A stretch of DNA of 64,000 bases from Desulfonispora thiosulfatigenes DSM 11270 (GTDB lineage Bacteria; Bacillota; Peptococcia; Peptococcales; Desulfonisporaceae), in the NCBI RefSeq assembly GCF_900176035.1, contig NZ_FWWT01000022.1:248001-312000 (forward strand). Direction: 5' to 3'. The translations under genes and the position numbers were made by a program. This document shows positions 25,806 to 34,649 of this stretch, one piece after another (the stretch's first letter is position 1; each line of letters begins with the position of its first letter). Below the pieces are notes generated by a model. That model saw only the letters and a program-made list of their open reading frames with translations. It had not been told where the DNA came from and did no database searches.

Positions 25806-26651
25806 ATGTTCAAAATAGTTGATCATGAACAATTTGCGGATAATTTATTTTTATTTAAAATAGAGGCTCCGAGGTTAGCTAAAAAAGCAAAGGCGGGACA
25901 ATTTGTAATTTTACGTGCTTTTGAAAATGGTGAAAGAATACCACTAACAATTGCTGATTATGATAGAGAAAAGGGCACAATTGATATAATATTTCAAACA
26001 GTAGGTAAAACTACAAAAAAACTTGGTTTACTAAAAACTGGAGATGAAATACTAGATTTAGTAGGACCTCTAGGAGAACCAACTGAAATTGAAAACTTTG
26101 GAACATCTGTTGTAGTAGGTGGTGGAGTTGGTATAGCACCTATTTATCCGATTGCTCGTTCATTAAAAGAAGCAGGAAATAAGGTAATTTCAATAATTGG
26201 TGCAAGAACTAAAGATATAGTATTTTGGGTAGATAAGTTAAAAGCAGTTAGCGATGAAGTCTTAATTGCCACTGATGATGGTAGTCTTGGTACTAAAGGA
26301 TTTGTAACAGATTTGTTGCGTGGTAAAATGGATAGCGAGCAAATCGACAGAGTGTGGGCTATTGGACCTATGATTATGATGCGTGCAGTAGCAGAAGTAA
26401 CCAGACCTGAAAAAATTAAAACAATAGTTAGTTTAAATCCTATTATGGTTGATGGAACAGGCATGTGTGGTGCTTGCAGGGTTTTAGTAGGAGATGAAAC
26501 TAAATTTGCTTGTGTGGATGGACCAGAATTTGATGCTCATTTAGTAGACTTTAATTTAGCTATGAGAAGAGCTTGTTATTATAAAGAAGAAGAACAAACA
26601 GCACAAACTAGTGGTTGTAATAATAATGGAGGTGGATGTCAATGTCAATAA
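25806..26651 (+). CDS. nfnA: NADH-dependent NADPH:ferredoxin transhydrogenase subunit NfnA
   Basis: Electron-bifurcating NfnAB links NADH, NADPH and ferredoxin pools in anaerobes. 281 residues: FAD-binding barrel (RIPLTIADYD near 47), NAD-binding fold (VVVGGGVGIAPIYPIARSL near 103) and a C-terminal [2Fe-2S] site with D216, C221, C224 and C236, whose 5-3-12 spacing agrees with the Asp/Cys ligation reported for NfnA. ATG 25806 follows AGGAGG. An upstream in-frame extension to 25731 crosses the terminator and is rejected. The C-terminal tail is Cys/Gly/Asn-rich. A sulfide dehydrogenase/SudB role is the alternative. Confidence 0.92.
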   Translation: MFKIVDHEQFADNLFLFKIEAPRLAKKAKAGQFVILRAFENGERIPLTIADYDREKGTIDIIFQTVGKTTKKLGLLKTGDEILDLVGPLGEPTEIENFGTSVVVGGGVGIAPIYPIARSLKEAGNKVISIIGARTKDIVFWVDKLKAVSDEVLIATDDGSLGTKGFVTDLLRGKMDSEQIDRVWAIGPMIMMRAVAEVTRPEKIKTIVSLNPIMVDGTGMCGACRVLVGDETKFACVDGPEFDAHLVDFNLAMRRACYYKEEEQTAQTSGCNNNGGGCQCQ

Positions 26652-28033
26652 AAGCTCCTCGTAATCCTATGCCTTCACAGGACGCTATTGAAAGAAAAAC
26701 AAACTTTAAAGAAGTTGCTCTAGGGTATGACAAAGAAACTGCTATAAATGAAGCAAAAAGATGCTTACAATGTAAAAAACCTATGTGTATGCAAGGTTGT
26801 CCTGTTGAGGTAGATATTCCTGATTTTATTGGTGCTATTGCTGAAGAAAATTTCGAGCAAGCAGCAAAAATCATTAAAAATAAAAATAATCTTCCAGCTG
26901 TCTGTGGTCGTGTTTGTCCGCAAGAGAGTCAGTGCGAACAAAAATGTATTTTAGGTATCAAAGGTGAACCAGTTGCTATTGGACGTTTAGAAAGATTTAT
27001 TGCCGACTGGGAAGCAGCTGAGGAAGGAAAAGAAACTATTCAAACTTCATGTAATAATAAAAAAGTAGCTGTTATTGGGGCTGGTCCTTCAGGTTTAACT
27101 TGTGCAGGAGACCTAGCAAAATTAGGCTATGATGTAACAGTTTTTGAAGCTTTACACACACCTGGTGGTGTTTTAATGTATGGTATCCCAGAGTTTCGTT
27201 TACCTAAAACAGTTGTAAAAAGAGAAATTGATTATATCAGAGATTTAGGCGTAAAAATTGAAACGAATAGTGTAATGGGGAAAATTGGTACTGTTGATGA
27301 GTTAATGAATGAAGAAGGATTTTCTGCAGTTTATATTGCTACAGGTGCAGGATTACCACACTTCATGAATATTCCAGGAGAAAATTTAAATGGCGTATAT
27401 TCAGCTAATGAATTTTTAACTCGTACAAATTTAATGGCTGCTTATAATTTTCCAAACTTTGATACACCAATAAAGGTTGGTGAAAAGGTTGCCGTAATAG
27501 GAGCGGGTAATGTAGCTATGGACTCTGCTCGTACAGCTTTAAGATTAGGGGCTAAGGAATCTATCATTGTTTATCGTCGTTCTAAAAATGAAATACCAGC
27601 AAGATTAGAAGAATTAGAACATGCTGAAGAAGAAGGCGTACAATTATTTTTATTAACAAGCCCAATATCTATCAATGGTGATGAAAATGGTCAGGTAAAA
27701 TCAATGACCTGTCTAAAATATGAATTAGGTGAACCTGATAGCTCAGGTAGATGTAGACCTATTGCTATCGAAGGTTCTGAATTTGAAATGGAAATTGATA
27801 CAGTAATTATGGCAATTGGTCAAGGACCTAACCCATTAGTAGCAAATAGCACACCAGGATTAGATTTAACAAAAAGAGGAAACATTATTGCAGATGAAGA
27901 AACAGGCTTAACTTCTAAAGATGGTGTCTTTGCTGGTGGAGATATAGTTACAGGTGCAGCTACAGTTATTCTTGCTATGGGAGCAGGTAAAAAAGCGGCT
28001 AGAGCAATACATGATTATTTAGAAAATAAATAG
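26642..28033 (+). CDS. nfnB: NADPH:ferredoxin transhydrogenase subunit NfnB (GltD-like)
   Basis: 463-residue flavoprotein. N-terminal [4Fe-4S] motifs CLQCKKPMCMQGCPV near 40-54 and VCGRVCPQESQCEQKC near 87-102; FAD site VIGAGPSGLTCAGDLAKLGY near 144; NADPH site VIGAGNVAMDSARTALRLG near 283; FAGGDIVTGAATVILAMGAGKKAARAIHDY at the C-terminus. It resembles the glutamate synthase small subunit, but nfnA is directly upstream (10-base overlap) and no gltB is seen, so NfnB is preferred. ATG 26642 lies six bases after GGAGGTGG; ATG 26636 is also possible. Confidence 0.92.
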   Translation: MSIKAPRNPMPSQDAIERKTNFKEVALGYDKETAINEAKRCLQCKKPMCMQGCPVEVDIPDFIGAIAEENFEQAAKIIKNKNNLPAVCGRVCPQESQCEQKCILGIKGEPVAIGRLERFIADWEAAEEGKETIQTSCNNKKVAVIGAGPSGLTCAGDLAKLGYDVTVFEALHTPGGVLMYGIPEFRLPKTVVKREIDYIRDLGVKIETNSVMGKIGTVDELMNEEGFSAVYIATGAGLPHFMNIPGENLNGVYSANEFLTRTNLMAAYNFPNFDTPIKVGEKVAVIGAGNVAMDSARTALRLGAKESIIVYRRSKNEIPARLEELEHAEEEGVQLFLLTSPISINGDENGQVKSMTCLKYELGEPDSSGRCRPIAIEGSEFEMEIDTVIMAIGQGPNPLVANSTPGLDLTKRGNIIADEETGLTSKDGVFAGGDIVTGAATVILAMGAGKKAARAIHDYLENK

Positions 28034-28049
28034 TATTTAGGTGAATAAT

Positions 28050-29270
28050 ATGTTTTCAAGAAATGTTACATTTTCTGTGAGCAAATTAAATCAATATATA
28101 AAGAATCTCCTTAGTGGAGATTCTTTATTATCTTCTGTATGGGTTTATGGTGAAATTTCAAATTTCAAGTTACATATTTCTGGTCACATGTATTTCACAT
28201 TAAAAGATAAAGATAGTATAATTAAATGTGTTATGTTTAAAGGTAATAGTAAAAAACTAAAATTTTCGCCCGAGCATGGAATGCAGGTTTTAGCATTAGG
28301 TTACGTATCTTTATATGAACAAACGGGTCAATATCAACTATATGTAGAGGATTTAATTATCCATGGTGCAGGTGAACTTAACCTTAAATATGAACAATTA
28401 AAAAACAAATTAACAAAAGAAGGATTATTTGATATTGAGCAAAAGCGAGATTTACCTAGGATGCCTAAAAAAGTAGGGGTTGTAACGTCTTTAACGGGTG
28501 CTGTAATCAAAGATATAATTAGTATTATACATAGACGAAGTCCCATGACTGAAATCCTCATAGCTCCAGCTATGGTACAAGGTGTTGAAGCACCTACCTC
28601 AATTATAACTGCCCTAGATAATCTTTATGATAAAGATGTTGATGTTATTATTGTAGGTCGAGGTGGGGGATCCTTAGAAGAATTATGGTGTTTTAATAAT
28701 GAACAAGTAGTAAGAAAAGTTAGTGAAAGTCCGGTACCTATAATAAGTGCAGTTGGTCATGAAACTGATTTTAGCTTAACAGATTTTGCAGCTGACTTAA
28801 GAGCTGCTACCCCTTCTATGGCAGCGGAACTTGTCGTTCCAACTGTTAAGGAATTAAAGGATAAAGTAGATTTTTATCATACAAGATTAAATCAAGTGCT
28901 TTTCGAAAATCTTGAATATAAAAAACAAGAACTTAGTGGTATTACAAATGAGCTACAATTATTAAACCCTTTAAATAAAATACTTGTTGCTAAAGAAAAA
29001 ATAGATAATATGCATTTAAGAATAAATACCATTATGGAAAATAAATACAAATCTCAAAAACAAATACTAGATTTATTAATAGAAAAGCTTGATTCTTTAA
29101 GCCCATTAAAAACTCTAGCGAGAGGATACTGTATTTGTCTTGACGATAAAGCAAATGTTGTTAAATCAATACATAAGGTAAACCTAAAAAAACAAGTTAA
29201 ATTACTTTTAAATGATGGTCAATTAATTTGCAATGTTGTAGAAAAAAAGGATGATATTTATGACAGTTAA
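28050..29270 (+). CDS. xseA: Exodeoxyribonuclease VII large subunit
   Basis: Single-strand DNA exonuclease subunit, 406 residues. N-terminal OB-fold (VWVYGEISNFKLHISGHMYFTLKD), catalytic domain with KVGVVTSLTGAVIKDIISIIHRRSP, DVIIVGRGGGSLEELWCFN and ISAVGHETDFSLTDFAADLRAATPSMAAEL, then a coiled-coil stalk that holds XseB. ATG 28050 follows TTAGGTGA. Overlaps xseB by 11 bases. Confidence 0.96.
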   Translation: MFSRNVTFSVSKLNQYIKNLLSGDSLLSSVWVYGEISNFKLHISGHMYFTLKDKDSIIKCVMFKGNSKKLKFSPEHGMQVLALGYVSLYEQTGQYQLYVEDLIIHGAGELNLKYEQLKNKLTKEGLFDIEQKRDLPRMPKKVGVVTSLTGAVIKDIISIIHRRSPMTEILIAPAMVQGVEAPTSIITALDNLYDKDVDVIIVGRGGGSLEELWCFNNEQVVRKVSESPVPIISAVGHETDFSLTDFAADLRAATPSMAAELVVPTVKELKDKVDFYHTRLNQVLFENLEYKKQELSGITNELQLLNPLNKILVAKEKIDNMHLRINTIMENKYKSQKQILDLLIEKLDSLSPLKTLARGYCICLDDKANVVKSIHKVNLKKQVKLLLNDGQLICNVVEKKDDIYDS

Positions 29271-29481
29271 AATTAATTATGAAGAAAATATCGCTCAAAT
29301 AGAAAAGATACTAGGCCAATTAGATAAAGGTGAGTTATCCTTAGATAATTCTATTGAGCTTTTTGGTAAAGGAATTAAGTTGATAAATAGTTGTAATGAT
29401 TATTTAAATAAATGCGAAAAAAAGATAAAGGTATTACAGGAAAATGAGGAAGTAGAATGGAGTGAAGAGACAAATGAATAG
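29260..29481 (+). CDS. xseB: Exodeoxyribonuclease VII small subunit
   Basis: 73-residue helical subunit that wraps the XseA stalk. YEENIAQIEKILGQLDKGELSLDNSIELFGKGIKLINSCNDYLNKCEKKI matches the family. Starts inside xseA (ATG 29260 after AAAGGATGAT) and its end overlaps ispA by 8 bases, so xseA-xseB-ispA are coupled. Confidence 0.94.
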   Translation: MTVKINYEENIAQIEKILGQLDKGELSLDNSIELFGKGIKLINSCNDYLNKCEKKIKVLQENEEVEWSEETNE

Positions 29482-30370
29482 TTTAGATTTAAAAGAGTAT
29501 TTAGCGCAAAAAGGTAAATACGTAGAAGAAAATTTAAATAACATACTTGTTTCTAAAGAGATCTATCCTAAAGAGATTCATGAAGCTATGAATTATAGCG
29601 TAATGGCAGGAGGAAAAAGATTAAGACCTATTTTATGCCTAGCTGCTGCAGATGCTGTGGGTGGAAATTCAGAGGAATTAATTGATGTTGCTTGTGCTTT
29701 AGAAATAATTCATACTTATTCTTTAATACATGATGATTTACCTTGTATGGATAATGATGATTTAAGAAGAGGAAAACCAACTAATCATATTGTTTTTGGT
29801 GAGGCCATAGCTTTATTAGCTGGAGATGGACTTTTAACCTATGCTTTTGAAGTTTTAAGTAAAGCGGGACTTAAATCTAATAATGCTGAAAATTATTTAA
29901 GGGTTATTCATGAAATTTCTGGGGCAGTAGGAACTATGGGAATGATAGGTGGGCAGGTTGTAGATATTCAATCTGAAAATATGGAGATAGATTTAAAAAC
30001 ACTAGAATATATACATAAATGTAAAACTGCTGCATTAATTAAAACTTCAGTGAGGGCAGGAGCCATCCTAGGAGGAGGAACAAAAGAGCAAATTGATGCT
30101 TTAACAACTTATGCCGAAAACTTAGGTCTTGCTTTTCAAATAACTGATGATTTATTAGATGTTTTTGGTGATGAAACAATAGTAGGCAAAAATATAGGAA
30201 GTGATGATAAAAATAATAAAGCAACATTTCCTAAATTACTTGGGATAGATAAAACTAAGGAAATTGCACAAGCTACAGTAGAGCAGGCGATTGATGCTTT
30301 AAAAATGTTTGACACTAATTCAGCTCCTTTAAAAGAGCTAGCTAAATACTTATTAGTTAGGAAAAATTAA
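29474..30370 (+). CDS. ispA: Farnesyl diphosphate synthase / polyprenyl synthetase
   Basis: Condenses isopentenyl diphosphate onto DMAPP/GPP to make FPP for undecaprenyl and quinone lipids. 298 residues, with the first aspartate-rich motif DDLPCMDND near 85-93 (with the AEIIH-like ALEIIHTYSLIHDD), GGQVVDI and the second motif DDLLDVFGD near 225. GGKRLRPIL is near 46. ATG 29474 inside xseB is preferred; a GTG at 29462 is less likely. Usual xseA-xseB-ispA-dxs order. Confidence 0.94.
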   Translation: MNSLDLKEYLAQKGKYVEENLNNILVSKEIYPKEIHEAMNYSVMAGGKRLRPILCLAAADAVGGNSEELIDVACALEIIHTYSLIHDDLPCMDNDDLRRGKPTNHIVFGEAIALLAGDGLLTYAFEVLSKAGLKSNNAENYLRVIHEISGAVGTMGMIGGQVVDIQSENMEIDLKTLEYIHKCKTAALIKTSVRAGAILGGGTKEQIDALTTYAENLGLAFQITDDLLDVFGDETIVGKNIGSDDKNNKATFPKLLGIDKTKEIAQATVEQAIDALKMFDTNSAPLKELAKYLLVRKN

Positions 30371-30386
30371 ACAAGGGAGAAATATA

Positions 30387-30827
30387 GTGAGTATACTAGA
30401 AGGAATATTTAGTAATAATGTATTAAAGGTCATTTTAATAGCCTGGGCTCTTGCTCAAGTCTTAAAAGTTATAATAATTTTATTTACTAAAAAAAGATTA
30501 AACCTTAATCTTTTAATTAGTTCGGGGGGAATGCCTAGTTCTCATTCCGCTTTTTCAACATCTTTAGCTGTAAGTGTAGGTAAACTTATGGGCTTTGAAT
30601 CTCCTGAATTTGCTATTTGCTTTGCTTTTGCAATGGTTGTCATGTATGATGCTGCAGGAGTACGTAGAGCAGCAGGAAAACAAGCAAAAATATTAAATAG
30701 TATAATAGAAGATTTTTATTACGATTCTCATTTTAATAAAGATAGATTAAAAGAGTTATTAGGACATACTCCTATTGAAGTTTTTGCAGGTGCATTGCTA
30801 GGAATTTTAGTTGCATATTTATTTTGA
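30387..30827 (+). CDS. Divergent PAP2 family (DUF212/YuiD-like) membrane protein
   Basis: 146-residue membrane protein of the divergent acid phosphatase/vanadium haloperoxidase-related family. The SSGGMPSSHSAFSTSLAVSVG block (about 47-67) and MYDAAGVRRAAGKQAKILN (about 84-102) are diagnostic; four to five helices. Its frequent location between ispA and dxs suggests isoprenoid phosphate metabolism, which is inference. GTG 30387 follows AAGGGAG. Confidence 0.88.
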   Translation: MSILEGIFSNNVLKVILIAWALAQVLKVIIILFTKKRLNLNLLISSGGMPSSHSAFSTSLAVSVGKLMGFESPEFAICFAFAMVVMYDAAGVRRAAGKQAKILNSIIEDFYYDSHFNKDRLKELLGHTPIEVFAGALLGILVAYLF

Positions 30828-30838
30828 TTTTTAATAGT

Positions 30839-30867
30839 TTGAAATTAAAATTAACTTTTGTTAAAAT
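30839..30867 (+). promoter_or_regulatory. Sigma-A-type promoter for dxs
   Basis: TTGAAA, 17-base spacer, TAAAAT, with extended -10 TGT. It lies in the 99-base gap after the DUF212 gene, so dxs may have its own transcript. Confidence 0.65.
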
Positions 30868-30926
30868 AATCTGGATATAGTGAACGAGCATTTTATATCC
30901 AAAAACTAATGGAGTAGGTGACGAAC

Positions 30927-32846
30927 TTGTCTTTATTAGATAAGATAGATCTGCCAAAGGATCTTAAAAAATTGACTGATACTGAAATTATAGAGTTGGC
31001 ACAAGAAATTAGAGAGTATATTGTTGATGTTGTATCTACTACAGGAGGTCATTTGGCCCCGAATTTAGGTGTGGTCGAACTAACTTTAGCTTTACATACT
31101 GTCTTTTCTACTCCTAAAGATAAAATCGTGTGGGATGTAGGTCACCAAGCCTATGTGCATAAAATTTTAACTGGTCGTTTAAAAGAGTTTAAATCTTTAC
31201 GTGAATATAATGGGTTATCTGGCTTTCCAAAACGTAGTGAAAGTGAACATGACTTTTTTGATACTGGGCATAGTAGTAATTCTATCTCTGTTGCTTTAGG
31301 CCTTGCAAAAGCAAGAGATTTAAAAAAAGAAAATAGTAATATTATCTCTGTCATAGGTGATGGTGCAATGACCGGGGGTATGGCCTTTGAAGCTTTAAAT
31401 AATGCAGGAGCATTAGAAAAGAAAATGATAGTTATTTTAAATGATAACAAAATGTCAATTTCTAATAATGTTGGTGCTATGTCTGCTTATTTAAATAGAG
31501 TAAGATTAGATCCCCTTTATACAAAACGTAAAGAAGATATTGAATATATGCTGAAAAAATTCCCTGCTATTGGGAACAAAATGATTAAAGTAGCAGATAG
31601 AATAAAAGATAGCTTTAGATATTTATTAGTACCGGGTATGCTTTTTGAAGAACTGGGTTTTAAATATTTTGGTCCAGTAGATGGGCACGATTATAATGCA
31701 TTAAAAACAGCACTTAATAATGCAGCCCTCATAAATAAGCCTGTTTTAGTTCATGTTATTACAGAAAAGGGAAGAGGTTATTTACCTGCACAGATGAATC
31801 CTGATAAGTTTCATGGTACAGGTTCTTTTGATGTCAAAACGGGTAAAACTAGAGGATCTTCTACCACACCATCTTATACTAAAATTTTTGGCGATACATT
31901 AGTTCAAATAGCAAAAAAAGACTTTAAGATAGTAGCTGTTACTGCTGCTATGGCTGATGGCACAGGAACGAGTAATTTTGCAAAAGAATTCCCAACACGT
32001 TTTTTTGACGTAGGGATAGCTGAACAACATGCAGTGACGATGTCGTCTGCCTTAGCATTAGAAGGGTTTAAACCCGTAGTAGCTATCTATGATACCTTTT
32101 TACAAAGGGCGTATGATCAAATAATACACGATGTTTGTATGCAAAATTCACATGTAATCTTTGCAATTGATAGAGCAGGTCTTGTAGGTCAAGATGGACC
32201 TACGCATCATGGTGTTTTTGATTTTGCTTTTTTAAGACATATTCCAAATATGGTAATTATGGCTCCTAAAGATGAAAATGAATTAAGGCATATGCTTTTT
32301 ACAGCAACTTCTCATAATGGACCTATTGCAATTAGATATCCTAGAGGTAACGGTTTAGGTGTTCCTTTAGACGCAGAATTAAAAAATTTACCAATAGGAA
32401 AATCAGAAATAATTGAAGAAGGTACTGATTTAACTTTATTAGCTATCGGAAGTATGGTTTCCGTAGCCCTTGAAGTTGCCCATAAATTAAAAGATAAATG
32501 TGGTTTAAAATGCACTGTAATTAATGCTAGATTTGTAAAACCTCTTGATGAAGAAACTATCATAAATGCGTGTAAACATACTAAAGGCTTAGTTACCTTA
32601 GAAGAACATTCCCTGCAGGGAGGTTTTGGTAGCGCTGTATTAGAGCTTCTTTCAGATAATCAAATACATATAAATACTTTAAGAATAGGGTTAGAGGATA
32701 AATTTACTCCACATGGAGCTGTAAAAGTATTAAAAGAAGAATATGGATTACAAGCTGATTCAATAGTCGAAAAGGTTATAAATAAATTTAAAGAAAAAAA
32801 CAGTATTTTAAATAAGTTTGCAATTAATTTTTCTGGGAGAAAATAA
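30927..32846 (+). CDS. dxs: 1-deoxy-D-xylulose-5-phosphate synthase
   Basis: Thiamine diphosphate enzyme making DXP from pyruvate and glyceraldehyde-3-phosphate, first step of the MEP isoprenoid pathway. 639 residues. Visible are VWDVGHQAYVHK (substrate/TPP His, near 70), the TPP motif GDGAMTGGMAFEALNNAG near 147-164 with NDNKMSIS, GPVDGHD near 254, and the central DVGIAEQHAVTMSSALALEG block. TTG 30927, eleven bases after GGAGTAGGTG, gives the usual SLLDKI start; GTG 30918 overlaps the ribosome site. Two bases from tlyA. Confidence 0.95.
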   Translation: MSLLDKIDLPKDLKKLTDTEIIELAQEIREYIVDVVSTTGGHLAPNLGVVELTLALHTVFSTPKDKIVWDVGHQAYVHKILTGRLKEFKSLREYNGLSGFPKRSESEHDFFDTGHSSNSISVALGLAKARDLKKENSNIISVIGDGAMTGGMAFEALNNAGALEKKMIVILNDNKMSISNNVGAMSAYLNRVRLDPLYTKRKEDIEYMLKKFPAIGNKMIKVADRIKDSFRYLLVPGMLFEELGFKYFGPVDGHDYNALKTALNNAALINKPVLVHVITEKGRGYLPAQMNPDKFHGTGSFDVKTGKTRGSSTTPSYTKIFGDTLVQIAKKDFKIVAVTAAMADGTGTSNFAKEFPTRFFDVGIAEQHAVTMSSALALEGFKPVVAIYDTFLQRAYDQIIHDVCMQNSHVIFAIDRAGLVGQDGPTHHGVFDFAFLRHIPNMVIMAPKDENELRHMLFTATSHNGPIAIRYPRGNGLGVPLDAELKNLPIGKSEIIEEGTDLTLLAIGSMVSVALEVAHKLKDKCGLKCTVINARFVKPLDEETIINACKHTKGLVTLEEHSLQGGFGSAVLELLSDNQIHINTLRIGLEDKFTPHGAVKVLKEEYGLQADSIVEKVINKFKEKNSILNKFAINFSGRK

Positions 32847-32847
32847 G

Positions 32848-33648
32848 ATGGAAAAACTTAGATTAGATGTAGCTATTGTTAATAGAGGTCTTGCTAAAAG
32901 TAGGGAAAAAGCCAAGGCCTTAATAATGGCTGGAAAAGTATTAGTAAACGAACAAAAGATAGATAAGTCAGGGACAAATATAAAAAGTGATGCAGTTATT
33001 CGTATTTTAGGTACTGATAATCCTTTTGTTAGTAGAGGTGGACTTAAGCTAAAAAAGGCTATGGAATCCTTCTCTCTTGATTTAGAGGGTGTAGTAATGG
33101 CAGATATTGGTGCCTCAACTGGTGGTTTTACGGATTGCTCATTACAAAAGGGTGCAATAAAGGTCTATGCAGTAGATGTAGGTTATGGACAATTAGATTG
33201 GAAACTTCGTACTGATCCTAGAGTTATTAATATGGAAAGAACAAATGCTAGATACTTAACTCCTGAAATTTTAGGAGAAAAGGTGGATTTTGTTTCTATA
33301 GATGTATCTTTTATTTCTTTAGACAAAATATTACCAGCAGTAAACGAAATTTTAAAAGATACTGGTGAGGTAATTGCATTAATTAAACCTCAGTTTGAAG
33401 CAGGGAAAGATAGGATAGGAAAAAAAGGGGTAGTAAGGGATCCTGAAATACATATAGATGTAATTAAAAATATTTTTGAATTAGCAAAAGAACTGAATTT
33501 TGGAATAAAAGGATTAACTTATTCGCCAGTTAAAGGTCCTGAGGGTAATATTGAGTATCTTTTATGGCTAAATAAAAAAGATGAACTTGCAGAAATAGTT
33601 ATAGAAGATGTGGTAAAAGAGGCTCACAAAAATTTAAAAACAAATTAA
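32848..33648 (+). CDS. tlyA: TlyA family rRNA methyltransferase / hemolysin-like protein
   Basis: 266 residues: N-terminal S4 RNA-binding domain (RLDVAIVNRGLAKSREKAKALIMAGKVLVN, residues 4-33), then an FtsJ-type SAM domain (MADIGASTGGFTDCSLQKGA near 85-104, VDVGYGQLDWKLRTDPRV, and VSFISLDKILP). Family members 2'-O-methylate rRNA in actinobacteria; the activity of the Firmicute form (YqxC) is less certain. ATG 32848 is preceded by GGGAGA. Standard dxs-tlyA-nadK-argR-recN order. Confidence 0.92.
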   Translation: MEKLRLDVAIVNRGLAKSREKAKALIMAGKVLVNEQKIDKSGTNIKSDAVIRILGTDNPFVSRGGLKLKKAMESFSLDLEGVVMADIGASTGGFTDCSLQKGAIKVYAVDVGYGQLDWKLRTDPRVINMERTNARYLTPEILGEKVDFVSIDVSFISLDKILPAVNEILKDTGEVIALIKPQFEAGKDRIGKKGVVRDPEIHIDVIKNIFELAKELNFGIKGLTYSPVKGPEGNIEYLLWLNKKDELAEIVIEDVVKEAHKNLKTN

Positions 33649-33650
33649 TT

Positions 33651-33750
33651 ATACTTCCTATGATAAAATACTTGGATAGAGGTGAATAAATTGTATGATA
33701 CGATTAATTTTATCCTGGGTATAATATTTAGGAAGTATTTTATTTTATCA
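33651..33750. repeat. Two crossed 10-bp inverted repeats between tlyA and nadK
   Basis: ATACTTCCTA (33651-33660) is the exact reverse complement of 33729-33738, and TGATAAAATA (33661-33670) of 33741-33750. The arms lie in the order 1-2-1'-2', so both can pair only in a pseudoknot-like arrangement or as alternatives. A TGATAAAAT extended -10-like element lies in arm 2. Confidence 0.5.
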
Positions 33751-33756
33751 TTATAG
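33691..33756 (+). CDS. Candidate 21-codon small protein or leader before nadK
   Basis: TTG 33691 is spaced six bases after GAGGTG, a ribosome site as good as those of real genes here, and opens a 21-codon frame coding a hydrophobic peptide (MYDTINFILGIIFRKYFILSL) that stops 14 bases before nadK. It lies within the crossed inverted repeats, so it may be a leader peptide, a small membrane protein or chance. No homologue recognised. Confidence 0.3.
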   Translation: MYDTINFILGIIFRKYFILSL

Positions 33757-33770
33757 ATTAGGAGAAATAT

Positions 33771-34649
33771 ATGATCAAAATCAAACATGTTGGGTTGATT
33801 ATTAATTACTATAAAAAGCAACCCATAGCTTTAGCTAATGAAATTATAGAGTGGTTTGAACAAAGGGATATCAAAGTATATATACCAAGTGAAGAATCAA
33901 CACAATTAGATATACCTATAAACATATCTGATAGCGAGATATGTTCGAAAGTTGATTGTATTTTAGTATTAGGTGGAGATGGCACCTTATTAAGAGCAGC
34001 TAGATTTTCAGCAGGGTATAATATCCCTATTCTAGGGATTAACTTAGGTAGATTAGGTTTTCTGACAGAAATAGAAGTTAATGAAATATATGACTACTTA
34101 GAAAAACTAACTAAAGGTTTATACTCCCTTGAAAAAAGATCAATGTTATTAGCCTCTGTAAAAAGAAATGATGAAATCATTCATGAAAGTTTTGCATTAA
34201 ATGATATTGTAATTAATAAAGGTTGTTTTGCACGCCTAATAACACTAAGTGTTTTTTTAGAAGAAGAATTTATCGCTGAATATTCAGGTGATGGAACTAT
34301 TATATCTTCTCCAACAGGCTCAACTGCTTACTCTTTATCTGCAGGAGGTCCACTTGTATATCCTAAATTAGATGTTAATATAATTACTCCTATTTGTCCG
34401 CATTCCCTCTATGCTAGACCAATTGTAATACCACCAAATGATGTTATCAGGGTCGTAGTTAGGGCAGTAATGGCAGATGCTAAGTTAAATGCAGATGGAC
34501 AAAGTACCTTTCAGTTATTAAATGATGATGAAGTATTAATAACAAAAGCAAAGTACTATACAAATTTAATTAAATTTAAAGAAAGAAGTTTTTTTGGAAT
34601 TGTGCGAGAAAAACTTAAAATAATAGATGGTGGAAATAACTATGAGTAG
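33771..34649 (+). CDS. nadK: NAD kinase
   Basis: Phosphorylates NAD to NADP. 292 residues; the catalytic GGDGTLL is near residues 67-73, followed by LGINLGRLGFLTEI, then NDIVINKG and SGDGTIISSPTGSTAYSLSAGGPLVYP, all NAD kinase hallmarks. ATG 33771 follows AGGAGA. Its 3' end overlaps argR by 8 bases. Confidence 0.95.
   Translation: MIKIKHVGLIINYYKKQPIALANEIIEWFEQRDIKVYIPSEESTQLDIPINISDSEICSKVDCILVLGGDGTLLRAARFSAGYNIPILGINLGRLGFLTEIEVNEIYDYLEKLTKGLYSLEKRSMLLASVKRNDEIIHESFALNDIVINKGCFARLITLSVFLEEEFIAEYSGDGTIISSPTGSTAYSLSAGGPLVYPKLDVNIITPICPHSLYARPIVIPPNDVIRVVVRAVMADAKLNADGQSTFQLLNDDEVLITKAKYYTNLIKFKERSFFGIVREKLKIIDGGNNYE

Noticed and set aside
26642-28033. Glutamate synthase small subunit (GltD)
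   Set aside because: Sequence alone would allow it, but the directly coupled nfnA and absence of gltB favour NfnB.
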